From an uncultured Winogradskyella sp. (GTDB lineage: Bacteria; Bacteroidota; Bacteroidia; Flavobacteriales; Flavobacteriaceae): 64,000 bases of DNA. A model generated the notes under the pieces. It was not told where the DNA came from and did not search any database. It was given only the letters and a program-made list of their open reading frames with translations. The stretch is taken from assembly GCA_913055905.1 (NCBI GenBank), contig CAJXLB010000001.1, positions 682,001 through 746,000 of the forward strand, written 5' to 3'. A program made the position numbers and the translations under genes. Below are positions 33,291 through 42,640 of this stretch, one piece after another; the stretch's first letter is position 1; each line of letters begins with the position of its first letter.

Positions 33291-34910
33291 ATGTCAAATC
33301 CTACCCAATCCACGAAAACGATTTCGTTAGACGCCTACGGCATAAAAAATGCCAAGATTCATTATCAGTTATCACCAGAACAACTACAAGCCATAACAAT
33401 AGAAAAAGGCTTAGGACAAGAAACTGCCAATGGAACTTTGGCAGTTAACACAGGTAAATTTACTGGGCGTTCCCCAGAAGATCGTTTTTTGGTAAAGGAT
33501 GATTATACAAAAGATAAAATTTGGTGGGGACCTTCTAACAAGGCCATTTCACCAGAGCACTTTGATTATTTACAGAAAGAAGTTGAAAATTATTTGAGCG
33601 GGAGAGAGGTTTTTGTAAGAGATGGCTATGTCTGTGCAGATCCAGATTACAAAATGAATGTAAGAACTGTAACAGAATATCCGTGGTCTAATATGTTTAT
33701 TTACAACATGTTCCTAAGGCCTTCAGAGGAGGAATTGAAGGATTTTAAAGAAGAATGGGTAGTATTGTGTGCTCCAGGTTACGAGTGCCCAGACCCAGAA
33801 AATCATGGATTACGACAAGGTAATTTTTCAATACTCAACTTTACAAAGAAAATTGCCTTAGTTGGTGGTTCAGCATATACTGGTGAAATGAAAAAAGGAA
33901 TTTTTACAGCCTTGAACTTTATTTTACCTGTAGAAAAAAATGTACTCCCAATGCACTGCTCGGCTAATGTGGGTGAAAATGGAGAGACAGCAATATTTTT
34001 TGGATTGTCAGGAACAGGTAAAACAACTCTATCAACGGATCCAAATAGGAAATTAATTGGTGATGATGAGCATGGTTGGACGGCCGAGAACACTATTTTC
34101 AATTTTGAAGGTGGTTGCTACGCCAAAGTCATCGACTTGTCAGAAGAAAAGGAGCCAGATATTTATAGAGCCATCCGTCCTGGTGCAATATTAGAGAATG
34201 TTATAATTAAGGATAATGGCGAGGTAGATTATATGGATAGCAGCATTACCCAGAACACCAGGGTGAGCTATCCTATTTATCATATAGATAATATAAAGCA
34301 ACCATCTTATGCCGCAAACCCGAAGAATATTTTCTTTTTAACAGCAGATGCCTTTGGGGTTTTGCCTCCTATTTCTAAGCTAACACCGGCACAGGCTGCT
34401 TACCATTTTATTTCTGGGTATACTGCTAAAGTTGCAGGTACAGAGGCTGGTGTGGTAGAACCGCAGCCCTCGTTTTCAGCGTGTTTTGGAGCGCCTTTTA
34501 TGCCCTTGCATCCTACCAAATATGCTGATATGCTCAGTAAAAAAATGAAGGAAGCTGGTGTTAATGTGTGGTTGGTTAATACCGGATGGACAGGCGGACC
34601 TTATGGTGTTGGAACCCGAATGAAATTAAAGTATACCAGAGCCATGATAACTGCTGCCCTTGAGGGCAAATTAGGTAACTATACCTATGAGGATTATCAT
34701 ATCCACTCAGTATTTGGTGTTGCCCAACCAAGAACCTGTCCTGGTGTGCCCACAGAAGTTTTAAGCCCAAGAACGACTTGGAACGATGATGAGGCGTATT
34801 ACAAAATGGCATTTAAGCTCTCTAATTCTTTTAGAGAGAACTTTAAAAAGTTTGAATCCTATGCCTCTGAAGAAATAAGAAGAGGTGGCCCACAACGGTA
34901 TGGGTTTTAG
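33291..34910 (+). CDS. pckA: Phosphoenolpyruvate carboxykinase (ATP)
   Basis: It converts oxaloacetate and ATP to phosphoenolpyruvate, CO2 and ADP, the first step of gluconeogenesis; it can also run in the carboxylating direction. The 539-residue length is standard. The P-loop GLSGTGKTTLSTD (about residues 238-250), the metal site LIGDDEHGW, the substrate residues NTGKFTGRSPEDRFLV, and NTGWTGGPYGVGTRM are all present. The protein is cytoplasmic. The gene stands alone, with its own -7 box and a bidirectional terminator. Confidence 0.97.
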   Translation: MSNPTQSTKTISLDAYGIKNAKIHYQLSPEQLQAITIEKGLGQETANGTLAVNTGKFTGRSPEDRFLVKDDYTKDKIWWGPSNKAISPEHFDYLQKEVENYLSGREVFVRDGYVCADPDYKMNVRTVTEYPWSNMFIYNMFLRPSEEELKDFKEEWVVLCAPGYECPDPENHGLRQGNFSILNFTKKIALVGGSAYTGEMKKGIFTALNFILPVEKNVLPMHCSANVGENGETAIFFGLSGTGKTTLSTDPNRKLIGDDEHGWTAENTIFNFEGGCYAKVIDLSEEKEPDIYRAIRPGAILENVIIKDNGEVDYMDSSITQNTRVSYPIYHIDNIKQPSYAANPKNIFFLTADAFGVLPPISKLTPAQAAYHFISGYTAKVAGTEAGVVEPQPSFSACFGAPFMPLHPTKYADMLSKKMKEAGVNVWLVNTGWTGGPYGVGTRMKLKYTRAMITAALEGKLGNYTYEDYHIHSVFGVAQPRTCPGVPTEVLSPRTTWNDDEAYYKMAFKLSNSFRENFKKFESYASEEIRRGGPQRYGF

Positions 34911-34925
34911 TTTTAAGTGATTGAT

Positions 34926-34958
34926 AAAAAAAGCGACTCAAATTTGAGTCGCTTTTTT
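34926..34958. terminator. Bidirectional terminator between pckA and hemD
   Basis: A perfect palindrome AAGCGACTCAAATTTGAGTC GCTT is flanked by an A-run on the left and a T-run on the right, so it ends transcription from both convergent genes. Confidence 0.88.
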
Positions 34959-34978
34959 GTTTAATCTTTCAGGCTTTA

Positions 34979-35728
34979 TTATTTCCCTTTGTTTACTTCT
35001 TCGATATACTTTTGAAGCGCCATGGTCATAGAGGGTGTTTCTGGAGTTGGCGCAGCAATATCAACACGAAGGCCTTTTTCTTTTACAGCTTTTACGGTAG
35101 TGTTGCCAAATACAGCTATGCGCGTGTTGTTCTGTTTAAAATCTGGAAAATTATGGAATAAGGATTCTATACCCGAAGGGCTGAAGAATACCAAAATATC
35201 ATAATAAACATCAGCAAGGTCAGATAGATCGCTAATCACCGTTTTATAAAATGTAGCTTGTGTCCAGTTGATTCCCAAATTATCTAGGGTTTCGGGAATA
35301 ATAGGTTTTACCTTATCCGTTGTTGGCAATAAGAAGGTTTCGTCCTTATATTTTTTAATAAGTGGAGATAGATCTTCAAAATTTCGTTTTCCCACATAGA
35401 TTTTACGCTTTCTGTAAACCACATATTTCTGAAGGTAATAAGCCACTGCTTCAGACTGGCAGAAGTATTTCATGCTATCTGGCACTTTAAAGCGCATTTC
35501 CTCAGCTACTCTAAAAAAATGGTCTACGGAGTTTCTGCTGGTTAGGATAATTGCCGTGTACTTGCTTAAGTCTATTTTTTGTTGTCTGATTTCTTTGGCC
35601 GGCACACCCTCAACATGTATAAAAGGTCTAAAATCTACTTTTACCTTTTGCTTTTCCTGTAAATCAAAGTAAGGAGAGTTTTCTATTTTAGGCTCAGGTT
35701 GCGATACTAATATCGTTTTTACTTTCAT
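34979..35728 (-). CDS. hemD: Uroporphyrinogen-III synthase-like protein
   Basis: This enzyme closes hydroxymethylbilane to uroporphyrinogen III in heme synthesis. The 249-residue protein has the two-domain pattern of the family: KTILVSQPEPKIENSPYFDL at the start, AIILTSRNSVDHFFRVAEEM, the linker region, DILVFFSPSGIESLF, and AVFGNTTVKAVKEKGLRVDI near the end. The family is poorly conserved, but this order is typical. The ATG at 35728 is chosen because residues upstream lie in the intergenic gap after DUF4271. It follows DUF4271 by 16 bases, a pairing known in Flavobacteriaceae. Confidence 0.88.
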   Translation of the reverse strand: MKVKTILVSQPEPKIENSPYFDLQEKQKVKVDFRPFIHVEGVPAKEIRQQKIDLSKYTAIILTSRNSVDHFFRVAEEMRFKVPDSMKYFCQSEAVAYYLQKYVVYRKRKIYVGKRNFEDLSPLIKKYKDETFLLPTTDKVKPIIPETLDNLGINWTQATFYKTVISDLSDLADVYYDILVFFSPSGIESLFHNFPDFKQNNTRIAVFGNTTVKAVKEKGLRVDIAAPTPETPSMTMALQKYIEEVNKGK

Positions 35729-35744
35729 GCGTAAACCTTTTGTT

Positions 35745-36395
35745 TTAAGCGTTATATTCTCTAATCGCCTTATATAAAAGGACATAAGGCCCAATTTCGA
35801 GAGCGCAAAGATACAATAAAAAATAGAAAAAATTAGCGTTTATTGATTTTTGATGACTTCTGAATGATGTTAAAAATCCCATGAAATTAATGAGGCAAAC
35901 AATAGAAATTGCTGTAAATATGATAATATCTAAGCGAATTTTGGAGTAAATAAGAAATAGATTGGCAACTAAAAGGACCAGCCCAGAATAATTCTTAAAG
36001 GTAATTTTTTGAAAAAGGTAATTGTCAATAAGCGCATCTATTTCAAACAAACTCCCAATTAGACGTTCTACCAAGATTTTTATGATAATCAAGGTGGAAA
36101 CAGCCAATAATAGCTTTGAAAATGGGATGAGCTCAAAACTAAGAGGACTAACAAAGGCCGAATAGGCAAAAAAGATAAAGATACTCGTGGAAAGCGCTAG
36201 ATTCAAAAACAGAAAGCTATCAAATTGATCGATAAATTTCTGTTGCCTACTGTAAATTTTCAAGTACTTCGAGTTGCCAACCACATAAAGGAAATCTTGG
36301 AATCTAAGACTGTTGGTAAATTTAGCCAAGACAATACAAATAGTGCCAAATATGATAAAAATGGTGAACCATTCGTATGTGACAAAATTGCGCAT
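35745..36395 (-). CDS. DUF4271 membrane protein
   Basis: A 216-residue inner-membrane protein with about six hydrophobic helices (WFTIFIIFGTICIVLAKF, FLFLNLALSTSIFIFFAY, SKLLLAVSTLIIIKILVERL, and others). The length, the FIIFG helix and the IGPYVLLYK end match DUF4271, a Bacteroidota family that is commonly located upstream of hemD. Its role is unknown. The ATG at 36395 is preferred to a TTG at 36413, since the -7 box TATTTTTG (36411-36418 on the minus strand) overlaps that TTG. Confidence 0.85.
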   Translation of the reverse strand: MRNFVTYEWFTIFIIFGTICIVLAKFTNSLRFQDFLYVVGNSKYLKIYSRQQKFIDQFDSFLFLNLALSTSIFIFFAYSAFVSPLSFELIPFSKLLLAVSTLIIIKILVERLIGSLFEIDALIDNYLFQKITFKNYSGLVLLVANLFLIYSKIRLDIIIFTAISIVCLINFMGFLTSFRSHQKSINANFFYFLLYLCALEIGPYVLLYKAIREYNA

Positions 36396-36410
36396 AGGGC
36401 TAAAATAATT

Positions 36411-36418
36411 CAAAAATA
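36411..36418 (-). promoter_or_regulatory. -7 box for DUF4271-hemD
   Basis: The minus strand reads TATTTTTG, a perfect TAnnTTTG element 15 bases before the ATG at 36395. Confidence 0.5.
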
Positions 36419-36481
36419 GTCCATTACCAATTGCCTTTTATCTATTTGAAATTAATTTTAAAAGAAGAGGTCTAAAACCCT

Positions 36482-36489
36482 TACATTTG
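36482..36489 (+). promoter_or_regulatory. -7 box for the glycosyltransferase-dihydroorotase run
   Basis: TACATTTG is a perfect TAnnTTTG box 39 bases before the ATG at 36529. Confidence 0.4.
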
Positions 36490-36528
36490 TGTTTGACAAA
36501 ATCATAATGTGGTTATAAAGTTGAGGCG

Positions 36529-37254
36529 ATGTCAGATGCTCTTGTAATTATCCCTACCTATAATGAAATTGAGAATATAGAGGCGATTTTACGCAGCGTC
36601 TTTTCTTTGGAGAAAGAGTTTGATGTCCTTGTTGTGGATGATGCCTCTCCAGATCATACGGCGGATGCTGTTAAGGCTTTACAAAGCGAATTCCCGAAAA
36701 GGCTAAATCTTTTAAACCGACAGGATAAATCTGGTTTGGGATCAGCTTACATTGCAGGGTTTAAATGGGCTTTGGAAAGGGATTATAAGTTTATTTTTGA
36801 AATGGATGCCGACTTCTCACATAATCCAAACGATCTTTTAAAATTATACCAGGCTTGTCTATCGGAAGAGGTTGATATGGCTGTTGGCTCACGATACGTC
36901 AAAGGGATTACTGTGGTGAATTGGCCCTTATCAAGAATCTTGCTCTCTTATGGTGCCTCACTTTATGTGAGGTTAATTACCGGAATGAAGGTAAAGGATT
37001 CAACAGCAGGATTTATCTGCTATTGCAGGTCGGTTTTAGAAAGTATCGATTTAGACAAGGTTCGGTTTGTTGGATATGCCTTTCAAATAGAAATGAAATT
37101 TAAAGCCACTAAAAAAGGCTTTAAAATTGTAGAAATACCAGTTATATTTAAAGATCGAGAAAAAGGTAAATCAAAAATGAGCGGAAATATTATCTACGAG
37201 GCTATTTTTGGTGTTATCAGTTTAAAAATAAAAAGTTTGTTTACTAAGTCATAA
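36529..37254 (+). CDS. Polyprenol monophosphomannose synthase-like glycosyltransferase (family 2)
   Basis: A 241-residue GT-A glycosyltransferase. It shows VIIPTYNEIENIEAILRSVF, the nucleotide-binding VLVVDDASPDHTADAVKAL, GLGSAYIAGFKWALERDYKF, the metal motif EMDADFSHNP, and GSRYVKG, together the signature of dolichyl/polyprenyl-phosphate mannosyltransferases. It lacks the C-terminal membrane helices of longer homologs. It probably moves mannose from GDP-mannose to an isoprenoid phosphate at the inner membrane. It precedes dihydroorotase with a four-base gap, so they are co-transcribed, though no functional link is clear. Confidence 0.9.
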   Translation: MSDALVIIPTYNEIENIEAILRSVFSLEKEFDVLVVDDASPDHTADAVKALQSEFPKRLNLLNRQDKSGLGSAYIAGFKWALERDYKFIFEMDADFSHNPNDLLKLYQACLSEEVDMAVGSRYVKGITVVNWPLSRILLSYGASLYVRLITGMKVKDSTAGFICYCRSVLESIDLDKVRFVGYAFQIEMKFKATKKGFKIVEIPVIFKDREKGKSKMSGNIIYEAIFGVISLKIKSLFTKS

Positions 37255-37258
37255 AATA

Positions 37259-38602
37259 ATGAATGCAACTACCCTCATAAAAAATGCTAAGATTGTAAAT
37301 GAAGGCAAAATCATTGAAGGCGATATTTTAATTGAAAACGATGTCATAAAGGAAATAGATAGTTCCATCAGTGTAAAAAATGCCAATATTAATGTCATTG
37401 ACGTAGAAGGCAATTATGTTTTGCCTGGGCTCATTGATGACCAAGTACACTTCAGAGAGCCAGGTCTAACCCATAAGGCAAACATTGAAACTGAATCCAG
37501 GGCTGCACTGGCTGGAGGGATTACCTCCTTTATTGAGCAACCTAATACCATTCCCCAAACTACTACAGTTGAAAAGTTAGAAGAAAAATTTGCGATCGCG
37601 GCAAAATCATCGCACACCAATTATTCATTTATGTTTGGCGGAACCAATGATAACCTAGATGAGATTCTTAAGGTAAACACTAAAACAGTTGCTGGGCTAA
37701 AGTTGTTTCTAGGGTCATCAACAGGTAACATGTTAGTTGATAATCCGAAGGTGATTGAGAAAATATTTTCAAGCACTGACATGGTTATATCTACACACTG
37801 TGAGGACGAGGGAACAATAAGGAAAAACTTAGAGGAGTACAAGGCCAAATATGGAGATGATATCCCAATGGAGTATCATCCACTAATTAGAAGTGAAGAA
37901 GCTTGTTATCTGTCGTCTTCAAAGGCTATAGAGCTAGCTAAGAAAACAGGTGCAAGACTCCATGTGTTCCATTTATCCACTGGTAAGGAAACAAATTTAT
38001 TTACTAACAAGATTCCGCTTAAGGATAAGAAAATAACATCTGAGGTTTGTATCCATCACCTATGGTTTTCTGATGAGGATTATAAGACTAAGGGCAGTCG
38101 CATAAAGTGGAATCCTGCTGTTAAAACAGCTAAGGATAGGGACCAATTATGGAAAGCATTATTAGACGACAGAATTGATGTGATTGCCACAGATCACGCA
38201 CCACATACCATAGAAGAGAAAAATAATCCCTACACGAGCGCACCATCCGGAGGGCCTTTGGTACAACATGCCTTGGTTGCGCTTTTAGAATGTTATCATA
38301 AGGGGAAAATAGCACTGGAAAAAATTGTTGAAAAGGCCTGCCATAACCCAGCCATACTTTTTGATGTAGAAAGACGTGGATATATCAGAGAAGGCTATTA
38401 TGCAGATTTGGTAGTTGTAGACCTAAACGCCCCATGGACCGTGAACAAGGACAACATTCTTTATAAGTGTAAATGGTCACCGTTTGAAGGGAATACTTTC
38501 AAAAGTAGGGTAACACACACCTTCATCAATGGTCAGTTGGCTTACAACAATTTTAAGATTTTAAACGTTAAAGCAGGAAAACGCCTTACTTTTTCAAGAT
38601 AG
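37259..38602 (+). CDS. pyrC: Dihydroorotase
   Basis: It catalyses ring closure of carbamoyl-aspartate to dihydroorotate in pyrimidine synthesis. The 447-residue amidohydrolase carries GLIDDQVHFREPGLTHKANI near residue 56, HVFHLSTGKET, and ATDHAPHTIEEKNNPYTSAP with the catalytic Asp. The canonical first ligand of the DxHxHxR motif is Gln (DDQVHFR), as in the Bacteroidota group that includes a structurally solved Porphyromonas enzyme, so it is not a loss of function. The gene is packed between the glycosyltransferase and DUF4296. The symbol reflects function; the sequence group differs from E. coli PyrC. Confidence 0.92.
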   Translation: MNATTLIKNAKIVNEGKIIEGDILIENDVIKEIDSSISVKNANINVIDVEGNYVLPGLIDDQVHFREPGLTHKANIETESRAALAGGITSFIEQPNTIPQTTTVEKLEEKFAIAAKSSHTNYSFMFGGTNDNLDEILKVNTKTVAGLKLFLGSSTGNMLVDNPKVIEKIFSSTDMVISTHCEDEGTIRKNLEEYKAKYGDDIPMEYHPLIRSEEACYLSSSKAIELAKKTGARLHVFHLSTGKETNLFTNKIPLKDKKITSEVCIHHLWFSDEDYKTKGSRIKWNPAVKTAKDRDQLWKALLDDRIDVIATDHAPHTIEEKNNPYTSAPSGGPLVQHALVALLECYHKGKIALEKIVEKACHNPAILFDVERRGYIREGYYADLVVVDLNAPWTVNKDNILYKCKWSPFEGNTFKSRVTHTFINGQLAYNNFKILNVKAGKRLTFSR

Positions 38603-39079
38603 ATGAAATGGTATCACACCTTCTTATTGATTTGTTTACTGTCACTTAGCTGCAATAAAAAAGTTAAGCCAGAGCGCCCCAACAATCTTATACCACGGGA
38701 GCAAATGATTAATATTCTTTATGATCTGTATATCATAAACGGAGCAAAGAATGTCAATAGAACACAAATGGATGAAAAGGGCGTTGAGGCAGATAATTAT
38801 GTGTTTACAAAATATGATATAGATAGTCTGCAATTTGCCAAGAGCAATGCTTATTATGCTTATAATCCCGATGATTATAAAGACATGGTTGAGGAAGTTA
38901 GAGATCGCCTTGAGATAGAGAAGGAAAACATACAAGAGCTGCAAAGGACAGAACGCGAAAGGAGGAAACGTAGGCAAGATTCAATTAGAAACTCTATTAT
39001 AAAGAAAGCTGAGCAATCCGATTCTAGTAGCGTAAAGCTTAAGCCTAAGCGCAAATCCAAACCTAAGGTTAAAAATTAA
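38603..39079 (+). CDS. DUF4296 lipoprotein
   Basis: A 158-residue lipoprotein with a signal (MKWYHTFLLICLLSLSC, Cys17). The body YDLYIINGAKNVNRTQMDEK and KYDIDSLQFAKSNAYYAYNP is typical of DUF4296, an alpha-helical Bacteroidota family. The last 45 residues are highly charged, RKRRQDSIRNSIIKKAEQS and a Lys-rich tail. It starts at the base after the dihydroorotase stop, and ends with a four-base overlap against the convergent epimerase. Function unknown. Confidence 0.85.
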   Translation: MKWYHTFLLICLLSLSCNKKVKPERPNNLIPREQMINILYDLYIINGAKNVNRTQMDEKGVEADNYVFTKYDIDSLQFAKSNAYYAYNPDDYKDMVEEVRDRLEIEKENIQELQRTERERRKRRQDSIRNSIIKKAEQSDSSSVKLKPKRKSKPKVKN

Positions 39080-40095
39080 TGCTTTCTATCTTTTAAAAAT
39101 TGACTACTTATGGTCTTAATGGATTGACGTATTGGTTTCAAGTCAAACTCCAAGGTGCTAGTAATTTTAGAATTGTCATATCGCGCAATACTAGTTAGGG
39201 ATTTCGCATTTTGTTTAGATAAGCTTCTACGTTTACCAAAAAGTTTAGAGCTTAACCAATCTAACCTCCAGGCTATGGCCAAGAGCCATGGTTTAGCCTC
39301 TTTGTCAGGCGGTGTAACATTAAGGCATTCGGCAGTAAAGCTTAGAAATTCTTTAAAGCTCCAATTTTCAGAAACTAATATGTAACCCTGATTTTTGATA
39401 TCACTTTCCATTAAGTATGTCATAGCATAAACAACGTCAGATACATCAACGTATCCTGTAACACCAGTTGTGTAATAGGATATGCCTTCATACACTCTTT
39501 TGAATAGATTACCACTACTGCCACCTTTCCAGTGTCCAGCGCCTAAAATAATGCCAGGATTTACGATTATGGCGTCCACACCTTCTTGGGTGCCGCGCCA
39601 TACTTCCATTTCGGCGCCATATTTGGTAATGGCATACACACTATTATCAGAATCTGGATTCCATGGTGTGTTTTCGTGGATCAGTTGTTCAGGATTATCA
39701 TAATGCCCAAGCGCTGCAATGGAACTTACATAACACAATTTTTGTATGTTTTTGGTAATACACAAATTAACAATGTTGGCAGTTCCTTCTATATTTATCT
39801 TTCTGAGCAATTTGTATTTATCGGGCTCAAAGGACACAAAAGCTGCGCAATGGTACACAAAGCGAATATCCTTAAAGACGTCGGTGAGTCTAGGTATATC
39901 TGTAATGTCGGCTTCTACCCAATCAATTTTAGAGAATAAGGATTCGGCATCATCTGTGTAATAAGAAAAAACACGCTTTACGCGCTCTAATTTATATGCT
40001 TTTCTGTATGTAGCTCGCACGTTTTTACCCTTTTCTATAAGGCTATAAAGTAAATGCGAACCAACTAGTCCCGTACCGCCTGTAACTAATATCAT
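39076..40095 (-). CDS. NAD-dependent epimerase/dehydratase family protein
   Basis: A 339-residue extended short-chain dehydrogenase. Seen: MILVTGGTGLVGSHLLYSLI (NAD-binding GxxGxxG), the catalytic YAITKYGAEMEVW (YxxxK) near residue 152, and VNPGIILGAGHWKGG. It resembles dihydroflavonol-reductase-like sugar or ketone reductases. The substrate cannot be told from sequence. It starts 89 bases from divergent tyrS. Confidence 0.88.
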   Translation of the reverse strand: MILVTGGTGLVGSHLLYSLIEKGKNVRATYRKAYKLERVKRVFSYYTDDAESLFSKIDWVEADITDIPRLTDVFKDIRFVYHCAAFVSFEPDKYKLLRKINIEGTANIVNLCITKNIQKLCYVSSIAALGHYDNPEQLIHENTPWNPDSDNSVYAITKYGAEMEVWRGTQEGVDAIIVNPGIILGAGHWKGGSSGNLFKRVYEGISYYTTGVTGYVDVSDVVYAMTYLMESDIKNQGYILVSENWSFKEFLSFTAECLNVTPPDKEAKPWLLAIAWRLDWLSSKLFGKRRSLSKQNAKSLTSIARYDNSKITSTLEFDLKPIRQSIKTISSQFLKDRKH

Positions 40096-40149
40096 AAAAG
40101 CGAAGTTACGCTTTTTTCAAATTGTCTTTTCTCTTTTGGTTCTGAAACA

Positions 40150-40157
40150 TATCTTTG
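40150..40157 (+). promoter_or_regulatory. -7 box for tyrS
   Basis: TATCTTTG is a perfect TAnnTTTG element 27 bases before the ATG at 40185. Confidence 0.5.
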
Positions 40158-40184
40158 CCCAAATCATAATCGAAAATCAGTTCC

Positions 40185-41483
40185 ATGGGAAAGAATTTTG
40201 TTGAAGAATTGAAATGGAGAGGCATGTTACACGACACCATGCCAGGAGTAGAAGAACACCTTAAGGAAAAAATGCGTTCGGCCTATGTGGGTTTTGACCC
40301 AACGGCAGATTCTTTACATATTGGAAATTTGGTCCCTATTATGCTTCTTGCACATTATCAAAGATGTGGTCATAAACCTATAGCACTGGTTGGAGGCGCA
40401 ACAGGTATGATTGGTGATCCTTCCGGTAAATCCTCGGAGCGAAACCTTCTGGATGAACCAACGCTAAGACATAATCAAGAAGCTATAAAAAAGCAGTTAT
40501 CACATTTCTTGGATTTTGAAAGTGATGCCGAAAATGCGGCAGAGATGGTAAACAATTACGATTGGATGAAAGACTTTTCGTTCTTAGGGTTTATCAGGGA
40601 TGTTGGTAAGCACATCACCGTGAACTACATGATGGCAAAGGATTCTGTTAAAAATAGGATTTCTGGCGATAATAGTGCAGATGGGATGAGCTTCACGGAA
40701 TTTACGTACCAGTTGGTGCAAGGTTATGATTTTCTTCATCTCTATCGTTCCAAGAATTGCACCCTACAAATGGGAGGCAGCGATCAATGGGGAAATATTA
40801 CAACAGGGACGGAGTTAATTAGGCGAATAGGCAACGGTAAAGGTTATGCCATTACGTGTCCGTTGATTACTAAATCCGACGGCTCCAAATTTGGTAAATC
40901 CGAAGGAGGTAATGTATGGTTAGATGCCAATCGAACCTCACCATACAAATTTTATCAGTACTGGTTGAATTCTAGTGATGAGGATGCCGAAAATTATATT
41001 AAGATATTTACCTTTCTAGACAAGGAAACTATAGACACATTAGTGACTGAGCACCAAGAGGCACCGCACCAAAGGCTGTTGCAGAAGCGATTAGCCGAAG
41101 AGATTACAACCATGGTGCATTCTAAAGAAGAGTTTGAAAATGCCCAAAAGGCCTCAAGCATATTATTTAGTAAATCCTTTAAAGAGGATATTAAAACGTT
41201 GAATGAGCAAACGTTTTTAGATGTCTTCGAAGGTGTGCCTCAAGTAGAACTTCCAATGGACGAATTAGAAAATGGCTTGGATATGATAGGTGCCTTAGCC
41301 GCTAAAACAAATTTTATGGCCTCTAATGGTGAAGCTAGGAGAGCTCTAAAAGAAAACGCCATTGGAGTAAACAAGATAAAGGTTAGGGAAGATTACCAAT
41401 TGTCTAAGGAAGATTTGATAAATGGACAATACCTTATTCTCAATAAAGGTAAGAAGACGACATACATCATAAAGTTTAAATAA
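40185..41483 (+). CDS. tyrS: Tyrosyl-tRNA synthetase
   Basis: It charges tRNA-Tyr. The 432-residue class-I enzyme shows [20 protein letters not shown] (HIGN as the HIGH motif), [40 protein letters not shown] with the Tyr-binding Asp and Gln, [13 protein letters not shown] (KFGKS for KMSKS), and a C-terminal S4-like domain ([20 protein letters not shown]). Its size is normal. A strong terminator follows. Confidence 0.97.
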   Translation: MGKNFVEELKWRGMLHDTMPGVEEHLKEKMRSAYVGFDPTADSLHIGNLVPIMLLAHYQRCGHKPIALVGGATGMIGDPSGKSSERNLLDEPTLRHNQEAIKKQLSHFLDFESDAENAAEMVNNYDWMKDFSFLGFIRDVGKHITVNYMMAKDSVKNRISGDNSADGMSFTEFTYQLVQGYDFLHLYRSKNCTLQMGGSDQWGNITTGTELIRRIGNGKGYAITCPLITKSDGSKFGKSEGGNVWLDANRTSPYKFYQYWLNSSDEDAENYIKIFTFLDKETIDTLVTEHQEAPHQRLLQKRLAEEITTMVHSKEEFENAQKASSILFSKSFKEDIKTLNEQTFLDVFEGVPQVELPMDELENGLDMIGALAAKTNFMASNGEARRALKENAIGVNKIKVREDYQLSKEDLINGQYLILNKGKKTTYIIKFK

Positions 41484-41509
41484 AAAGTGCCCAATTCTGG
41501 GCACTTTTT
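41482..41509 (+). terminator. Terminator after tyrS
   Basis: A stem GTGCCCA/TGGGCAC with the loop ATTC is bounded by AAAAA and TTTTT. Confidence 0.85.
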
Positions 41510-41585
41510 ACTAATCAACCAACCAAAATCATGAAAATCTTTCTTTTTCATGGATATTAGATTAGTCGTAAAACAAAATAATAAC

Positions 41586-42566
41586 TTACAGCGCCATTAA
41601 GTTGCAGCCACGAATATCGGAGTGATCAAAACGTCCTAGAACTTCAAAATGGCTATTAGGTCTAATTCTACCAAGGTCTTGAGTGGCTATAAAAGCACAA
41701 GAGTTCACATTGGCAAGGTCAATAATATTTAGACCTCCCGTTTTACCATGAGGAAGTATGGTGAAGGCATCTTCGGTGTCTCTTGCTTGTACCTTCATCC
41801 AAGGTGGACATTCAAAAACACCATTTCCTTTTGAATACGCTTGACTAAGAAGCTCAGTCATGCCATATTCGCTATGTATTTGGTCTACCCCAAACCCAGC
41901 TTTAAGCTTATGGTGTAGCTCCTCTCTTATCATTTCCTTTCGACGCCCCTTCATACCACCAGTCTCCATGACTATAGTATGTTTAAGGTCGAAGTTGTGG
42001 TTTTCAACCAGGTCTAGAAGAGCAAAGGATACACCTATTAAAAGAGTTTTCTGCTGCTTTTTTTCCAGTTCAATAAGGGTCTTAGTAAGCTCTTGCACAT
42101 TGTTTAAGTAGAATCCGCTTTCCTCATGTTTAGAAGCTTTTAGGAGGTGGTCTACCATGTAAATAAGGGACGACCCTTCTCGCTCAAGATAGGAAGGCAA
42201 TAAGGCGAGGATGACGTAGTCTTTTACATCACCATAGAAATAGTCAAATCCTCTTGTAAAACTCTCCTCATACAGATTAATATTTGAAACGTAGTGTTTA
42301 CTGGTTATGCTTCCTGTAGTTCCAGAACTTGTAAATACTTTTTCTTCTGTGGCGCCCTGATTTATGACCTTATGGGATTTAAAAAATTGAATGGGTAAAA
42401 AAGGAATGTTTTCTAAAGAAGTGATGTCAGAAGGATGTTTATAGAGCAAATCGCAAAAAGAGCGGTAAACAGGATTGTTTTCAAATTGATATTTGAAAAC
42501 GTTCAAAGCTGCGTCTTCAAATTGTTTAGCCGTCTTAATATTAAATATGTCTTCTGATGAAATCAC
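41586..42566 (-). CDS. LuxE-like acyl-protein synthetase / acyltransferase
   Basis: A 326-residue enzyme of the acyl-adenylating LuxE group. It shows IPFLPIQFFKSHKVINQG, the adenylation loop TSSGTTGSITSKHY, and HSEYGMTELLSQAYSKGNG, which are the AMP-binding and acyl-transfer segments. In luminous bacteria LuxE activates fatty acids; in Bacteroidota a related gene of unknown substrate is widespread. I chose the GTG at 42566 over an upstream ATG at 42605, because a -7 box (42571-42578) and a terminator lie between them. The GTG is only four bases after the -7 box. Confidence 0.85.
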   Translation of the reverse strand: MISSEDIFNIKTAKQFEDAALNVFKYQFENNPVYRSFCDLLYKHPSDITSLENIPFLPIQFFKSHKVINQGATEEKVFTSSGTTGSITSKHYVSNINLYEESFTRGFDYFYGDVKDYVILALLPSYLEREGSSLIYMVDHLLKASKHEESGFYLNNVQELTKTLIELEKKQQKTLLIGVSFALLDLVENHNFDLKHTIVMETGGMKGRRKEMIREELHHKLKAGFGVDQIHSEYGMTELLSQAYSKGNGVFECPPWMKVQARDTEDAFTILPHGKTGGLNIIDLANVNSCAFIATQDLGRIRPNSHFEVLGRFDHSDIRGCNLMAL

Positions 42567-42570
42567 AGTG

Positions 42571-42578
42571 CAAAAATA
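42571..42578 (-). promoter_or_regulatory. -7 box for the LuxE-like gene
   Basis: The minus strand reads TATTTTTG, a perfect TAnnTTTG element four bases before the GTG start; the mRNA would be nearly leaderless. Confidence 0.5.
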
Positions 42579-42584
42579 GGCAAA

Positions 42585-42623
42585 ATAAAAAGCGCTATTA
42601 GACAAGACTAATAGCGCTTTTTT
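42585..42623 (-). terminator. Terminator of the lamin-tail protein gene
   Basis: AGCGCTATTAG (42591-42601) and CTAATAGCGCT (42608-42618) form an 11-bp stem with the loop ACAAGA; A-rich and T-rich flanks make it work in both directions. Confidence 0.85.
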
Positions 42624-42640
42624 ATGAATTAAAAAAAGTA

